Below are positions 1-8,697 of a stretch of DNA of 64,000 nt, one piece after another (position 1 is the first letter of the stretch; the number at the start of each line of letters is the position of its first letter). The translations under genes were made by a program, and so were the position numbers. This stretch comes from JBFXAF01 sp050184585 (lineage in GTDB: Bacteria > Pseudomonadota > Alphaproteobacteria > Rhizobiales > Rhizobiaceae), in NCBI GenBank assembly GCA_050184585.1, contig JBFXAF010000011.1, positions 1 through 64,000 of the forward strand. Direction: 5' to 3'. Under the pieces are notes generated by a model. It saw only the letters and a list, made by a program, of their open reading frames with translations, searched no databases and was not told the DNA's origin.

Positions 1-1226
1 CGCCGCTGCTCGGCCTGAACGGCAACCAGAACGCGGTGGCCGGCGCGATCAACGGCTTCTTCAACGCCAATGGCGGGATACCCGGCGCGTTCGTCGGGCT
101 GCTGCCGGGCCAGATCAACCAGCTCACGGGCGAGGTTGCGACCGGGGCGATGGGCGGGGGCATGGGCGCCACCAGCCAGTTCCTGAACCTGATCGGCGAT
201 CCGGATGGCGGCGCGGGCGGCAGCGCCGGCGATCCGCTGGAATACACGGCCGATGCCGGCGTGCGCGCGGACCTGGCGCGGTGGAAGACGGGACCATTGT
301 CGTCGCTCAAGGCTCTCGCAGCGCTGTCGGGCGAAGCCGAGGACGCCGCTGCCAAGGCGGCCGAGACGCTGGCGCTATCCTCGTCGCATGCGGTGGACAA
401 CGCGTTCGCCACGCGCTGGCATCTGTGGGGTTCGGCCTATGGCGGCGGCGAGCAGGTGGACGGCAATGCGACGGTCGGCTCGGCCGATTTGTCGGCCCGC
501 ACCTGGGGCCTCGCCTCGGGCATCACCCGCAACTTCGACGGCGGCAGGATCGGCCTCGCGCTCGGCGGCGCGGGCACATCCTTCTCGCTCGCGGGCGGGC
601 TAGGCTCCGGCAATGCGACCAGCTTTAATGCGGGCCTCCACGGCACGGGCTACTTCGGCGACGGCTATGTCACGGCCGCGCTCGCCTATGGCTATCACGC
701 GACCCGCACCAGCCGCGCAGTTCCGGGCGATACACTGTCGGCCCGCTTCGGCGCGCAGACTTTTGGGGGCAGGCTGGAGGCCGGCTACCGCTTGAACCTC
801 GGCGGCGTGGCGCTGACACCGTTCGCGGCGGCCGAAGCCACCACCTACCGGCTGCCGGCCTACACCGAAACCTCGGCGGCGGGCGGTCCCTTCGCGCTGG
901 CCTACGCATCGCAGACCGAGACGGCGATCCGCACGGAACTCGGCGCGCGCACGGCGATCGCGCTGGGCTCCAACGCCAGGCTCACCGGCCGGGCGGCCTG
1001 GGTGTGGAACGCCGACAGCGCGCGATCCGTCACCGCCGCCTTCCAGGCGCTGCCCGGCGCGAGCTTCACCATCAACGGCGCGCAGCCGGCAAGGCACGCC
1101 GCGCTCCTCGAGGCCGGCGTCGAGGCCGCCTTCGGCAGCGTCACGGCAAAACTCACCGCCACCGGCGAGTTCTCGAAGAACGTCACCAGCTTCGGCGCGC
1201 AGGCAAAGGTCGGGTTCAGCTGGTAG
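1..1226 (+). CDS. autotransporter outer-membrane beta-barrel domain protein, C-terminal part (5' end outside window)
   Basis: This is the translocator end of a type Va autotransporter. The frame is open from base 3 and runs off the left edge, so the passenger and signal peptide are not visible. The last ~270 residues alternate hydrophobic and polar residues as in an outer-membrane barrel, with many Gly/Ala/Tyr residues, and the protein ends VGFSW. A terminal aromatic residue is the usual BAM recognition signal for outer-membrane proteins. A linker rich in Gly (LTGEVATGAMGGGMG) precedes the barrel. From about base 116 it is closely similar, in both protein and DNA, to the 3' end of the autotransporter at 15453-18305. 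It ends 21 bp before the end of the convergent MerR gene. The barrel call is firm; the passenger's role cannot be judged here. Confidence 0.88.
   Translation, partial: PLLGLNGNQNAVAGAINGFFNANGGIPGAFVGLLPGQINQLTGEVATGAMGGGMGATSQFLNLIGDPDGGAGGSAGDPLEYTADAGVRADLARWKTGPLSSLKALAALSGEAEDAAAKAAETLALSSSHAVDNAFATRWHLWGSAYGGGEQVDGNATVGSADLSARTWGLASGITRNFDGGRIGLALGGAGTSFSLAGGLGSGNATSFNAGLHGTGYFGDGYVTAALAYGYHATRTSRAVPGDTLSARFGAQTFGGRLEAGYRLNLGGVALTPFAAAEATTYRLPAYTETSAAGGPFALAYASQTETAIRTELGARTAIALGSNARLTGRAAWVWNADSARSVTAAFQALPGASFTINGAQPARHAALLEAGVEAAFGSVTAKLTATGEFSKNVTSFGAQAKVGFSW
116..1226 (+). repeat. direct repeat, copy 1: autotransporter barrel DNA
   Basis: About 1.1 kb coding for linker plus barrel matches 17196-18305 in the same orientation, with long runs of identical bases and only scattered substitutions plus a few short indels in the linker. 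Identity was judged by eye and not computed. Confidence 0.85.
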
Positions 1227-1247
1227 GCGTCCGCGTGCGCTGACGGC

Positions 1248-1793
1248 TCAGCGCACCTGGTCTAGCAGGCGCTTGCATTCCAAAAGATCGAACAGCGCTT
1301 CCTGGAGCAGCGCGCGGTTGTCGCGCGACAGTTTTCCGTCGCCCGGCTGCACCGGCCCTTCCTCGTCGGCCTTGCCCAGCCCGAAGAAACGGCGCGAGGG
1401 CTTGACCTTCGGCTCGCCGACCAACAATTCGTCGTCGGCATGGCGCGGCTGGGCGGCGGGCGTCAATGGCGGCGCCTGCTCCTGCTGACGGCGCTGGGCG
1501 ATGGCTTCGACGGCGGCGAGATCGCCGCTGCCGACGGCGATCAGGAACTGGTTGCCGTTCTCGCGCAGCAGCTTCTGCACGCCCTTGATGGTGTAACCCT
1601 GGTCGTAGAGCATGTGGCGGATGCCCTTGATCAGTTCCACGTCCTGCGGGCGATAGTAGCGTCGGCCGCCGCCGCGTTTCATGGGCTTGATCTGCGAAAA
1701 GCGCGTCTCCCAGAACCGGAGGACATGCTGCGGCAGGTTCAGGTCCTCCGCCACTTCACTGATCGTGCGGAATGCGTCCGGGCTCTTGTCCAT
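1248..1793 (-). CDS. MerR family transcriptional regulator
   Basis: A 181-residue DNA-binding protein. Residues ~10-80 form a MerR winged helix-turn-helix: an ISEVAEDLNLPQHVLRFWE helix-turn-helix, then a wing containing RGGGRRYYRP. The rest is a charged linker with no metal-binding cysteines, so a metal-sensing role is not supported. A MerR gene in this position, the last of the plsX-fabH-ihfA run, is characteristic of Hyphomicrobiales; its target is unknown. It lies 105 bp downstream of ihfA on the same strand and could be co-transcribed. The family call is confident; the effector is not known. Confidence 0.88.
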   Translation of the reverse strand: MDKSPDAFRTISEVAEDLNLPQHVLRFWETRFSQIKPMKRGGGRRYYRPQDVELIKGIRHMLYDQGYTIKGVQKLLRENGNQFLIAVGSGDLAAVEAIAQRRQQEQAPPLTPAAQPRHADDELLVGEPKVKPSRRFFGLGKADEEGPVQPGDGKLSRDNRALLQEALFDLLECKRLLDQVR

Positions 1794-1898
1794 GGCTAAG
1801 CAATGTCCACACGCAAACGAATCATCCGCCCATAGCAGCGGCTTAACGCTGGTCTTTCAAGACCCACGCGAAAAAGAAATGACGCAGGGGAATGGAGG

Positions 1899-2225
1899 TT
1901 ACGCCTTCGCGCGCCTGGCCTTGTCGATCTTGTGGGCGCGAAGGATCCGGCTCTTCAGCACGTTCGACGCCTTGAAGGTCATCACCCGGCGCGGAAGGAT
2001 AGGCACCTCCTCGCCGGTCTTCGGGTTGCGGCCGATCCGCTCGTTCTTCGAACGCACCTGGAAGGTGGCGAACGACGACAGCTTGACGGTCTCGCCGCGG
2101 ACGATCGCCTCGCAGATCTCATCGAGCACCGTCTCGACCAGTTGGGCCGATTCAGTGCGCGACAGGCCTACCTTGCGATAGACGGATTCGGCGAGGTCGG
2201 CGCGCGTTAGAGTCTTTCCCCCCAT
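1899..2225 (-). CDS. ihfA: integration host factor subunit alpha
   Basis: DNA-bending histone-like protein that pairs with IHF-beta and acts in nucleoid structure, recombination and sigma-54 promoter architecture. The ATG at 2225 gives 108 residues starting MGGKTLTRADL, the usual length and N-terminus of the family. A longer reading from a TTG at 2264 would add a non-conserved 13-residue extension and is not preferred. The DNA-binding arm is visible as GRNPKTGEEVPI followed by RRVMTFKAS. It lies downstream of fabH with a 98-bp gap and upstream of the MerR gene. The E. coli homologue sits with pheST instead; the fabH-ihfA-merR order is alphaproteobacterial. Confidence 0.95.
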   Translation of the reverse strand: MGGKTLTRADLAESVYRKVGLSRTESAQLVETVLDEICEAIVRGETVKLSSFATFQVRSKNERIGRNPKTGEEVPILPRRVMTFKASNVLKSRILRAHKIDKARRAKA

Positions 2226-2323
2226 CGGACCGTCCAACCATTGAAAATAACTGGCTTCTTTCAAACGAGGCAGACGTTAAGAAATCGGTCAAGCGAGGTC
2301 AAGAACTGTACGCGTCATGCATA

Positions 2324-3295
2324 CTACCAGCGGATGAGCACCGCCCCCCAGGTAAAGCCGCCGCCCATCGCCTCGATCAGCACGAGGTCGCCTTTCTTGA
2401 TGCGGCCGTCGCCGGCGGCGACCGACAGCGCCAGGGGAACCGAAGCCGCCGACGTGTTGCCGTGGCGGTCGACGGTGATCACGACCTTCTCCTCGGCGAT
2501 CCCGAGCTTCTTGGCCGAAGCGTCAATGATGCGCTTGTTGGCCTGGTGCGGCACGAACCAATCGATGTCGTTGGGCTTCATTCCCGCCGCGCCGACGGTC
2601 GCCTCGATCACGTCCGTGATCATGCCGACGGCGTGCTTGAAGACCTCGCGTCCCTCCATCCTGAGGTGCCCGACCGTCCGGGTGGTCGACGGCCCGCCGT
2701 CCACATAGAGCTTTTCCTTGTGGCTTCCATCGGAGCGCAAGGCCGAGCCCAGCACCCCGCGGTCGTCATTTGTTCCCGCGCCGTCGCCGACCTCCAGGAC
2801 GAGCGCGCCGGCCCCGTCGCCGAACAGCACGCAGGTGGACCTGTCGTTCCAGTCGAGGAGGCGCGAGAACGTCTCCGAGCCGATGACCAGCACGCGCTTC
2901 GCCTGTCCGCCGCGCAGGAAGAGGTCGGCCGTCGTCACCGCATAGACGAAGCCCGAGCACACCGCCTGCATGTCGAAGGCGAAACCGTGGCGCATGCCCA
3001 GGCGTTCCTGGATCTCGACCGCCGTCGCCGGAAAGGTGTTGTTCGGCGTCGATGTGGCGAGCACGATCAGGTCGATGTCGTCGGGCGTAAGGCCCGCGTC
3101 GGCCAGCGCCGCGCGGGCGGCGGCCTCCCCGAGCGAGGCGGTCGTTTCGGTGTCGTCGGCGATATGCCGCTGGCGGATTCCGGTGCGCTGCACGATCCAC
3201 TCGTCGGAGGTCTCGACCATGCCTCCGAAGTCGGAATTCTTCATGACGCGGGCCGGCAGCGCCGACCCGATGCCACGGATGATCGATCTCTTCAT
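2324..3295 (-). CDS. fabH: 3-oxoacyl-[acyl-carrier-protein] synthase III
   Basis: Condenses acetyl-CoA with malonyl-ACP to start type II fatty acid synthesis in the cytoplasm. The 323-residue length is typical. The thiolase-fold catalytic triad is complete: Cys113 in QAVCSGF, His250 in FVPHQANKR and Asn280 in RHGNTSAAS. The ATG start overlaps the stop of plsX by 4 bp (ATGA), so the two are translationally coupled. In this block plsX supplies acyl-phosphate for phospholipids and fabH starts acyl chains, so the pair links membrane lipid supply. No odd features seen. Confidence 0.97.
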   Translation of the reverse strand: MKRSIIRGIGSALPARVMKNSDFGGMVETSDEWIVQRTGIRQRHIADDTETTASLGEAAARAALADAGLTPDDIDLIVLATSTPNNTFPATAVEIQERLGMRHGFAFDMQAVCSGFVYAVTTADLFLRGGQAKRVLVIGSETFSRLLDWNDRSTCVLFGDGAGALVLEVGDGAGTNDDRGVLGSALRSDGSHKEKLYVDGGPSTTRTVGHLRMEGREVFKHAVGMITDVIEATVGAAGMKPNDIDWFVPHQANKRIIDASAKKLGIAEEKVVITVDRHGNTSAASVPLALSVAAGDGRIKKGDLVLIEAMGGGFTWGAVLIRW

Positions 3296-4362
3296 GCGGA
3301 TTGCGCCCCTCCGGCTGCAACCGGCGCCGGGGTTGTCAGCGCCGACTGCCGGGAATGGAACTGCTCGATGTCGGCGGCGATACGCTCGATGAGGCGGTTG
3401 CGGACCATGTCGTAGCCGAGTTCGATCGCCGCGGCGAAGCCTTCATCGTCTGTGCCGCCATGACTCTTCACGACAATGCCGTTGAGGCCGAGAAAAACGC
3501 CGCCATTGGATCGCCGGGGGTCCATCTTCTCGCGCAGGCGGTCGAATGCGCCTTTGGCGAACAGGTAGCCGAGACGCGCCATCAGCGTGCGGCTCATCGC
3601 GGCGCGCAGGTAGCCGGCGATCTGCCGGGCGGTTCCTTCGGCGGTCTTGAGCGCGATGTTGCCGGAAAAGCCTTCGGTGACGACGACGTCGACCGTGCCC
3701 TTGCCGATGTCGTCGCCTTCGACGAAGCCGCGATAGTCCATCGACTTCAGATCCGTCTCGCGCAGGATGCGGCCGGCCTCCTTGACCTCTTCCTGCCCCT
3801 TGATCTCCTCGACGCCGACATTGAGAAGGCCGACGGTCGGCCTGTCGGTCTCGTGCAGCGCGCGGGCCATCGCCGCGCCGAGGATGGCGAAGTCAATCAA
3901 CTGATGGGCATCCGCGCCGATCGTCGCGCCGACATCGAGTACGACGCTCTCGCCGCGCGTCGTGGGCCAGAGCGCGGCGATCGCCGGGCGGTCGATGGTC
4001 GCCATCGTGCGCAGGCAGAACTTGGCCATCGCCATCAGGGCGCCGGTGTTGCCGGCGGACACGCAGACGTCGGCCTCGCGGTTCTTCACCGCCTCGATCG
4101 CCTTCCACATCGACGACTTCCAGCGCCCGTGGCGCAGCGCCTGGCTCGGCTTGTCGTCCATGCGCACGGCGACGTCGCAATGGACGATCTCGGTGACGGC
4201 GGCAAGGCGCGAATGGCGCGCCAGCTCCGGCGCGATCTCGGCCTCGCGCCCGAACACGATGAACCTGACATCCGGCCGCCGCTCCGCGACGCGCGCCAGC
4301 GCCGGAACGGTGACGCTCGGGCCGTGGTCGCCGCCCATGGCGTCGATGGAGATGCGGATCAC
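3292..4362 (-). CDS. plsX: phosphate acyltransferase PlsX
   Basis: Converts acyl-ACP to acyl-phosphate, the donor used by PlsY to acylate glycerol-3-phosphate. The N-terminus IRISIDAMGGDHGP is the family signature. I place the start at the GTG at 4362 (356 residues), because the open frame upstream of it is low-complexity and not PlsX-like. Later motifs include SAGNTGALMA and the region around VDVVVTEGFSGNIALKT, both typical. The 3' end overlaps fabH by 4 bp, and the DUF177 gene lies 112 bp upstream on the same strand. Length and motifs fit fully. Confidence 0.95.
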   Translation of the reverse strand: MIRISIDAMGGDHGPSVTVPALARVAERRPDVRFIVFGREAEIAPELARHSRLAAVTEIVHCDVAVRMDDKPSQALRHGRWKSSMWKAIEAVKNREADVCVSAGNTGALMAMAKFCLRTMATIDRPAIAALWPTTRGESVVLDVGATIGADAHQLIDFAILGAAMARALHETDRPTVGLLNVGVEEIKGQEEVKEAGRILRETDLKSMDYRGFVEGDDIGKGTVDVVVTEGFSGNIALKTAEGTARQIAGYLRAAMSRTLMARLGYLFAKGAFDRLREKMDPRRSNGGVFLGLNGIVVKSHGGTDDEGFAAAIELGYDMVRNRLIERIAADIEQFHSRQSALTTPAPVAAGGAQSA

Positions 4363-4474
4363 GCGATGACAGACTCTCGCTGGACCGCGAAGCGGCCGAA
4401 GGTCGAAACGGCGGCAAAAATAGCGGTTTTGCGGTCTCGCACAACCGGGATTCGCCCGGAGCGTCCCACGAGCG

Positions 4475-5035
4475 TCAGCTTTTCGGCTTGAGGACGGACA
4501 ATCTCGCGAATGCCGCAGCGGAAGCCGCCGCATCGCCCGTTTCTCCGGCAATCAGCTCGGCGCCGGTCTTTCGCGGGTACGGATCGATGGCGAGCGCGAA
4601 GAACTGTTCGGCCACCGCGCCGACGTCGATCGTCGATCCCGAAAAGGTCTCGGGAGCGTCGTCGCCTTCCGGGTCGAGCACCATCTCGCCGCCGGTCGAG
4701 AAGCCGTCGCGGCCGATTCGCGATTCTTCAGGGTAGAAGGACGCGGAGACCTCCTCGTCGATGGTCGTGGCGAGGTCGTCGAGGGTGACCACGCATGCCT
4801 GGGTGATGCGGGCGACGACCCGCCCCTCGATCCGAACGCCGTGACGCTTGCTCGATGTCACCGTGAGATCGGCGATCCAACTTTCCACCGAGAGCAGGCC
4901 GTGTGATTTCGCCAGCGCCGCGCGCTGCTTCTCGTCCGCTTCGATCACGACGGGCAGCCCGTCGCGCGGCAGCCTCAGGACATGCGCGTCGAAGGAGACC
5001 GGGCTGCCGCCCGAGACTGGCGCGTGGCGGCTCAT
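4475..5035 (-). CDS. DUF177 (YceD-family) domain-containing protein
   Basis: A 186-residue protein of the DUF177 / YceD family. Family members are encoded beside rpmF-plsX-fabH in many bacteria, and the plant homologue has been linked to 23S rRNA accumulation. The conserved segment runs VEGRVV-like through ARITQACVVTLDDLATTIDEE, followed by an acidic patch. The N-terminal 15 residues are not conserved in character. Its start overlaps the stop of the upstream chaperone gene by 4 bp. No rpmF is seen in the gap before plsX. The biochemical role is unknown; position and motif make the family call fairly safe. Confidence 0.82.
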   Translation of the reverse strand: MSRHAPVSGGSPVSFDAHVLRLPRDGLPVVIEADEKQRAALAKSHGLLSVESWIADLTVTSSKRHGVRIEGRVVARITQACVVTLDDLATTIDEEVSASFYPEESRIGRDGFSTGGEMVLDPEGDDAPETFSGSTIDVGAVAEQFFALAIDPYPRKTGAELIAGETGDAAASAAAFARLSVLKPKS

Positions 5036-5589
5036 GCCGGCGTTCCGGCGACCGTGCCCGGATCCGCGAACTCGACCCGGCCGGCGAGGAAGGCGTCGAC
5101 CGGCTGTCGCGCCAGCGCGTCGCGGGCGGCCTCGACATAGGCGGCGAGGATGGGCGCCTGCGGCCAGGACGGTGCGTCGGGGCGCACGTTGCGGGCGAGC
5201 GCCGCGGCAAGCGCGGGGCGATCCGAACGATCGAGCGCCTCGCCGTAGGACTGGGCCCGACCGTAGAACATGCGCGCCAGCTTCTTCATGCGTTTCGGCA
5301 CCGCCATGTCGCCGATGCCGAGTTCGCGCAAGGCGTCGTCGATCTCCGCGAAATGACGATCGGTGAGTTCCTGGCCGACATCCGCGAGCGGACCCTCCGC
5401 GTCACGGGTCCGGTGCAGGAAGAGGAAAAGATGGAGCGAGATCATCTCGTAGCGCCCGAGCGGGGTATCGGGCACGCCGAACCCGGCGTATAATACCGGG
5501 CGTCGGGCGGCCGCCACGATCTGGCCGTAAAGTCCGTCGACCAAGGCGCGGGCGGACGTGCGTTCGCGTCCGAACAGGCGCTGGAACAT
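5032..5589 (-). CDS. ubiquinol-cytochrome c chaperone family protein (CBP3-like)
   Basis: A 185-residue protein of the family related to mitochondrial Cbp3/UQCC1, which helps assemble the cytochrome bc1 complex. Recognisable core motifs are LYGQIVAAARRP near the N-terminus, then YEMISLHLFLFLHR and ELTDRHFAEIDDALRELGIGD, ending with the MKKLARMFYGR segment. I take the ATG at 5589 (MFQRLFGR); the open frame extends further but across the divergent bamE leader. It overlaps the DUF177 gene by 4 bp and is probably the first gene of the plsX-fabH operon. The function is inferred from the family. Confidence 0.85.
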   Translation of the reverse strand: MFQRLFGRERTSARALVDGLYGQIVAAARRPVLYAGFGVPDTPLGRYEMISLHLFLFLHRTRDAEGPLADVGQELTDRHFAEIDDALRELGIGDMAVPKRMKKLARMFYGRAQSYGEALDRSDRPALAAALARNVRPDAPSWPQAPILAAYVEAARDALARQPVDAFLAGRVEFADPGTVAGTPA

Positions 5590-5704
5590 GCGTGGTCGAT
5601 CCTCCCGGGCTGGAGTTTCGCGCTGTTGCGCGGGCATTGATGCCGGTCTATCGGTTTTGCCGGCCGATGAAAACCGGCCGCATGGGGACAAGGAGTTGTA
5701 CCTG

Positions 5705-6214
5705 GTGGGTAGCGATTTCAAGGGCAAGACGGGCGTGCGCCGCACAGCGACGCTGGCCGTGTTGCTGGCCGCGGCAGCCGCCGCCGGCTGCAACAACCTG
5801 TCCGCCAACCTCAATCCGACGCAGACCTATACCCAGGGCTACGTCGCCGATCCCCGGGCGCTGGAGCTGGTGCCGGTGGGGTCGAGCCGCGAACAGGTGA
5901 TCCTGGCGCTCGGCACGCCCTCGACGACGGCCACGTTCGACACCGAGGCCTTCTACTACATCACGCAGCTTCGCGTGCGCCCGGTCGCCTTCATGGACGC
6001 CAAGCTCGTCGACCAGCGGGTGCTGGCGGTCTACTTCGGAGAGGACGACCGCGTCACGAGCATCGCCAATTACGGCCTGAAGGACGGCCGCGTATTCGAC
6101 TTCATCTCGCGGACCACGCCCACGGGCGGCAAGGACAACACGTTCATCGGCCAGTTGCTGACCGGTCTGTCGAGCGGCGGCGCCTCCGCGGCGAAGGGCA
6201 TCTTCGGAGGCTGA
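5705..6214 (+). CDS. bamE: outer membrane protein assembly factor BamE-like lipoprotein
   Basis: Small outer-membrane lipoprotein of the SmpA/BamE family, part of the BAM complex that inserts beta-barrel proteins. The chosen GTG start at 5705 has AGGAG nine bases upstream. It gives a lipoprotein signal with a basic start, a hydrophobic Leu/Ala stretch and a lipobox ending AAGC (Cys29). The BamE core follows: ELVPVGSSREQVILALGTPS, then a strand with FYYITQ. It is transcribed divergently from the chaperone gene and ends in a strong terminator. The window also encodes two BAM-dependent autotransporter barrels, which are expected clients. Confidence 0.87.
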   Translation: MGSDFKGKTGVRRTATLAVLLAAAAAAGCNNLSANLNPTQTYTQGYVADPRALELVPVGSSREQVILALGTPSTTATFDTEAFYYITQLRVRPVAFMDAKLVDQRVLAVYFGEDDRVTSIANYGLKDGRVFDFISRTTPTGGKDNTFIGQLLTGLSSGGASAAKGIFGG

Positions 6215-6239
6215 GCGCAAGGCCCGATCGCGAATTCAG

Positions 6240-6265
6240 ACGCCCGGACACCGTCCGGGCGTTTT
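6240..6265 (+). terminator. Rho-independent terminator of bamE
   Basis: A perfect 10-bp stem (ACGCCCGGAC / GTCCGGGCGT) with a 3-nt loop is followed by TTTT. It lies 25 bp after the bamE stop codon. Confidence 0.85.
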
Positions 6266-6301
6266 GCTGTCCGCATGCGGCGGTGGTTGCCGGCGCGGCA
6301 A

Positions 6302-6337
6302 GAAAATGGCCCGCGGGATCGCTCCCGCGGGCCTTTT
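6302..6337. terminator. bidirectional terminator between bamE and hppA
   Basis: An 11-bp perfect GC-rich stem (GGCCCGCGGGA / TCCCGCGGGCC) with a 4-nt loop has A-rich sequence on the left and TTTT on the right. It can therefore end transcripts from both sides. On the minus strand it lies 20 bp past the hppA stop. Confidence 0.82.
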
Positions 6338-6357
6338 CGTCAACGATCGTCGCTGGT

Positions 6358-8502
6358 TCAGGACTGGTGCGCGAGCACGGCCAGCAGAAGCAGCGCGACG
6401 ATGTTGGTGATCTTGATCGCCGGGTTCACGGCGGGACCCGCCGTGTCCTTGTAGGGATCGCCGACGGTGTCGCCGGTGACCGAGGCCTTGTGCGCCTCGG
6501 AGCCCTTCAGGTGCTTGACGCCGTCCTTGTCGGTGAAGCCATCCTCGAACGACTTCTTGGCGTTGTCCCATGCGCCGCCGCCCGAGGTCATGGAGATGGC
6601 GACGAAGAGGCCGTTGACGATGACGCCGAGCAGCGAGGCGCCGAGCGCCGCGAAGGCGGATGCCTTTGAGCCGGATATCATGAGCACGCCGAAGTAGACG
6701 ACGATCGGAGCAAGCACCGGCAGCAGCGAGGGGATGACCATTTCCTTGATCGCCGCCCTGGTCAACAGGTCGACCGCCCGGGCGTAGTTCGGCTTGGAGG
6801 TGCCGGCCATGATGCCCGGGTCCTCGCGGAACTGCTTGCGCACCTCTTCGACGATCGCGCCGGCGGCGCGGCCGACGGCCGTCATGGCGATGCCGCCGAA
6901 CAGGTAGGGGATCAGGCCGCCGAAGATCAGGCCCGCCACGACGTAGGGGTTGGACAGGTCGAAGGAGACCGTGCCGAGATCCGCGAAGTAGGGGTACTGC
7001 GAGGCGTTCGCCGCGAAGAACTGCAGATCGTAGCTGTAGGCCGCGAACAGCACCAGCGCGCCGAGGCCGGCCGAGCCGATCGCATAGCCCTTGGTGACCG
7101 CCTTGGTGGTGTTGCCGACGGCGTCGAGGGCGTCGGTCGAGTGGCGGACCTCCTTGGGCAGGCCCGACATCTCGGCGATGCCGCCGGCATTGTCGGTGAC
7201 CGGACCGAAGGCGTCGAGCGCGACGATCATGCCGGCCAGGCCAAGCATCGTCGTCACCGCGATCGCGGTGCCGAACAGGCCGGCGAGCTGGAAGGTGGCG
7301 ATGATGCCGCCGACGATGACGATGGCCGGGAGAGCGGTCGATTCCAGCGAGACCGCGAGGCCCTGGATGACGTTGGTGCCGTGGCCGGTCACCGACGCCT
7401 GGGCGATCGAGTTGACCGGGCGCTTGTTGGTGCCGGTGTAGTACTCGGTGATCACCACGATCAAACCCGTCACCACGAGGCCGATGAGCCCGCAGATGAA
7501 CAGGTTCGTCCCGGTAATCGTCTGGCCCGCGACCGTGCCGACCGCATCCCAGCCGATGGTCAGCGAGGTGGCGCCGCCGAGGCCGAGGATCGACAGCAGG
7601 CCGGTGACGATCAGACCCTTGTAGAGGGCGCCCATGATCGAGCCGTTGGAGCCGAGCTTGACGAAGAAGGTGCCGACTATCGAGGTGATGATGCAGGCGC
7701 CGCAGATGGCCAGCGGATAGAGCATCACGCTGCCCAGAACCTCGGTGCCGGCGAAGAAGATCGCGCCGAGAACCATGGTGGCGACGACCGTCACCGCGTA
7801 GGTCTCGAAAAGGTCCGCCGCCATGCCGGCGCAATCGCCGACATTGTCGCCGACATTGTCGGCGATGGTGGCCGGATTGCGCGGGTCGTCCTCGGGAATT
7901 CCAGCCTCGACCTTGCCGACGAGGTCGCCGCCGACGTCGGCGCCCTTGGTGAAGATGCCACCGCCGAGGCGGGCGAAAATCGAGATCAGCGAGGCGCCGA
8001 AGCCGAGGGCGACGAGCGCGTCGATGACGGTGCGGTCGGCCGGGGCGTAGCCCATCGGCCCGATGAGGACCCAGTAATAGACGGCGACGCCGAGCAGCGC
8101 GAGGCCGGCAACGAGCATGCCGGTGATGGCGCCCGACTTGAAGGCGATGTCGAGACCCGCGGCGAGGCTGTTGGACGCGGCCTGCGCCGTGCGCACGTTG
8201 GCGCGGACGGAGACGTGCATGCCGATGAAGCCGGCCGCGCCGGACAGGACCGCCCCGATCAGGAAGCCGATGGCGGCGGCGCCGTTCAGCAGCCACCAGG
8301 CGAGCAGGAACACGACGACGCCGACGATGGCGATGGTCGTGTACTGGCGCGCCAGATAGGCCTGCGCACCCTCGCGGATGGCGGCTGCGATTTCCTGCAT
8401 GCGTGCATTGCCCTGGTCGGCCGCGAGGACCGACTGCGTCGCCCAGATGGCGTAGAGGACAGAGAGCAGGCCGCAGGCGATGACGACGTAAAGCATGGTC
8501 AT
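6358..8502 (-). CDS. hppA: K+-independent H+-translocating pyrophosphatase
   Basis: Integral membrane pump that couples pyrophosphate hydrolysis to proton export. At 714 residues with about 16 hydrophobic segments it has the usual family size. The substrate site is intact: FTKGADVGGDLVGKVEAGIP, then DDPRNPATIADNVGDNVGD. The cation-dependence site reads GNTTKAVTKGYAIGSA. Lysine after GNTT is typical of K+-independent H+ pumps, whereas K+-dependent forms carry alanine there. The gene stands alone, with 195 bp between it and the MFS gene and a terminator after it. Likely roles are PPi scavenging and energy conservation. Confidence 0.97.
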   Translation of the reverse strand: MTMLYVVIACGLLSVLYAIWATQSVLAADQGNARMQEIAAAIREGAQAYLARQYTTIAIVGVVVFLLAWWLLNGAAAIGFLIGAVLSGAAGFIGMHVSVRANVRTAQAASNSLAAGLDIAFKSGAITGMLVAGLALLGVAVYYWVLIGPMGYAPADRTVIDALVALGFGASLISIFARLGGGIFTKGADVGGDLVGKVEAGIPEDDPRNPATIADNVGDNVGDCAGMAADLFETYAVTVVATMVLGAIFFAGTEVLGSVMLYPLAICGACIITSIVGTFFVKLGSNGSIMGALYKGLIVTGLLSILGLGGATSLTIGWDAVGTVAGQTITGTNLFICGLIGLVVTGLIVVITEYYTGTNKRPVNSIAQASVTGHGTNVIQGLAVSLESTALPAIVIVGGIIATFQLAGLFGTAIAVTTMLGLAGMIVALDAFGPVTDNAGGIAEMSGLPKEVRHSTDALDAVGNTTKAVTKGYAIGSAGLGALVLFAAYSYDLQFFAANASQYPYFADLGTVSFDLSNPYVVAGLIFGGLIPYLFGGIAMTAVGRAAGAIVEEVRKQFREDPGIMAGTSKPNYARAVDLLTRAAIKEMVIPSLLPVLAPIVVYFGVLMISGSKASAFAALGASLLGVIVNGLFVAISMTSGGGAWDNAKKSFEDGFTDKDGVKHLKGSEAHKASVTGDTVGDPYKDTAGPAVNPAIKITNIVALLLLAVLAHQS

Positions 8503-8697
8503 TGCCGATTTTCCCTGATGTTGGCCCGCAAGAACCCCTCCGCGAGCCGTTTGGCTGCCGACCGGACCGGTTTTGGGCCGGAATCCGTTCGTTCGGGGCG
8601 GCTTATGCGTGCCGGATGGCGGAAGGTCAACAGGCAGGGGATCGCCGGATGGGGGAAAAGCGGGGCGTGCGACAAAGCCTGCGGAAATCGAACCGAT

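Noticed and set aside
1227..1898. A tRNA gene near merR
   Set aside because: Some relatives have a tRNA by this gene, but no cloverleaf or TTC-loop pattern was found in the gaps here.
6236..8296. A 686-codon frame in another phase over hppA on the same strand
   Set aside because: The translation is almost entirely Arg, His, Gly and Asp repeats, a frame-shifted reading of hppA. hppA itself has complete family motifs.
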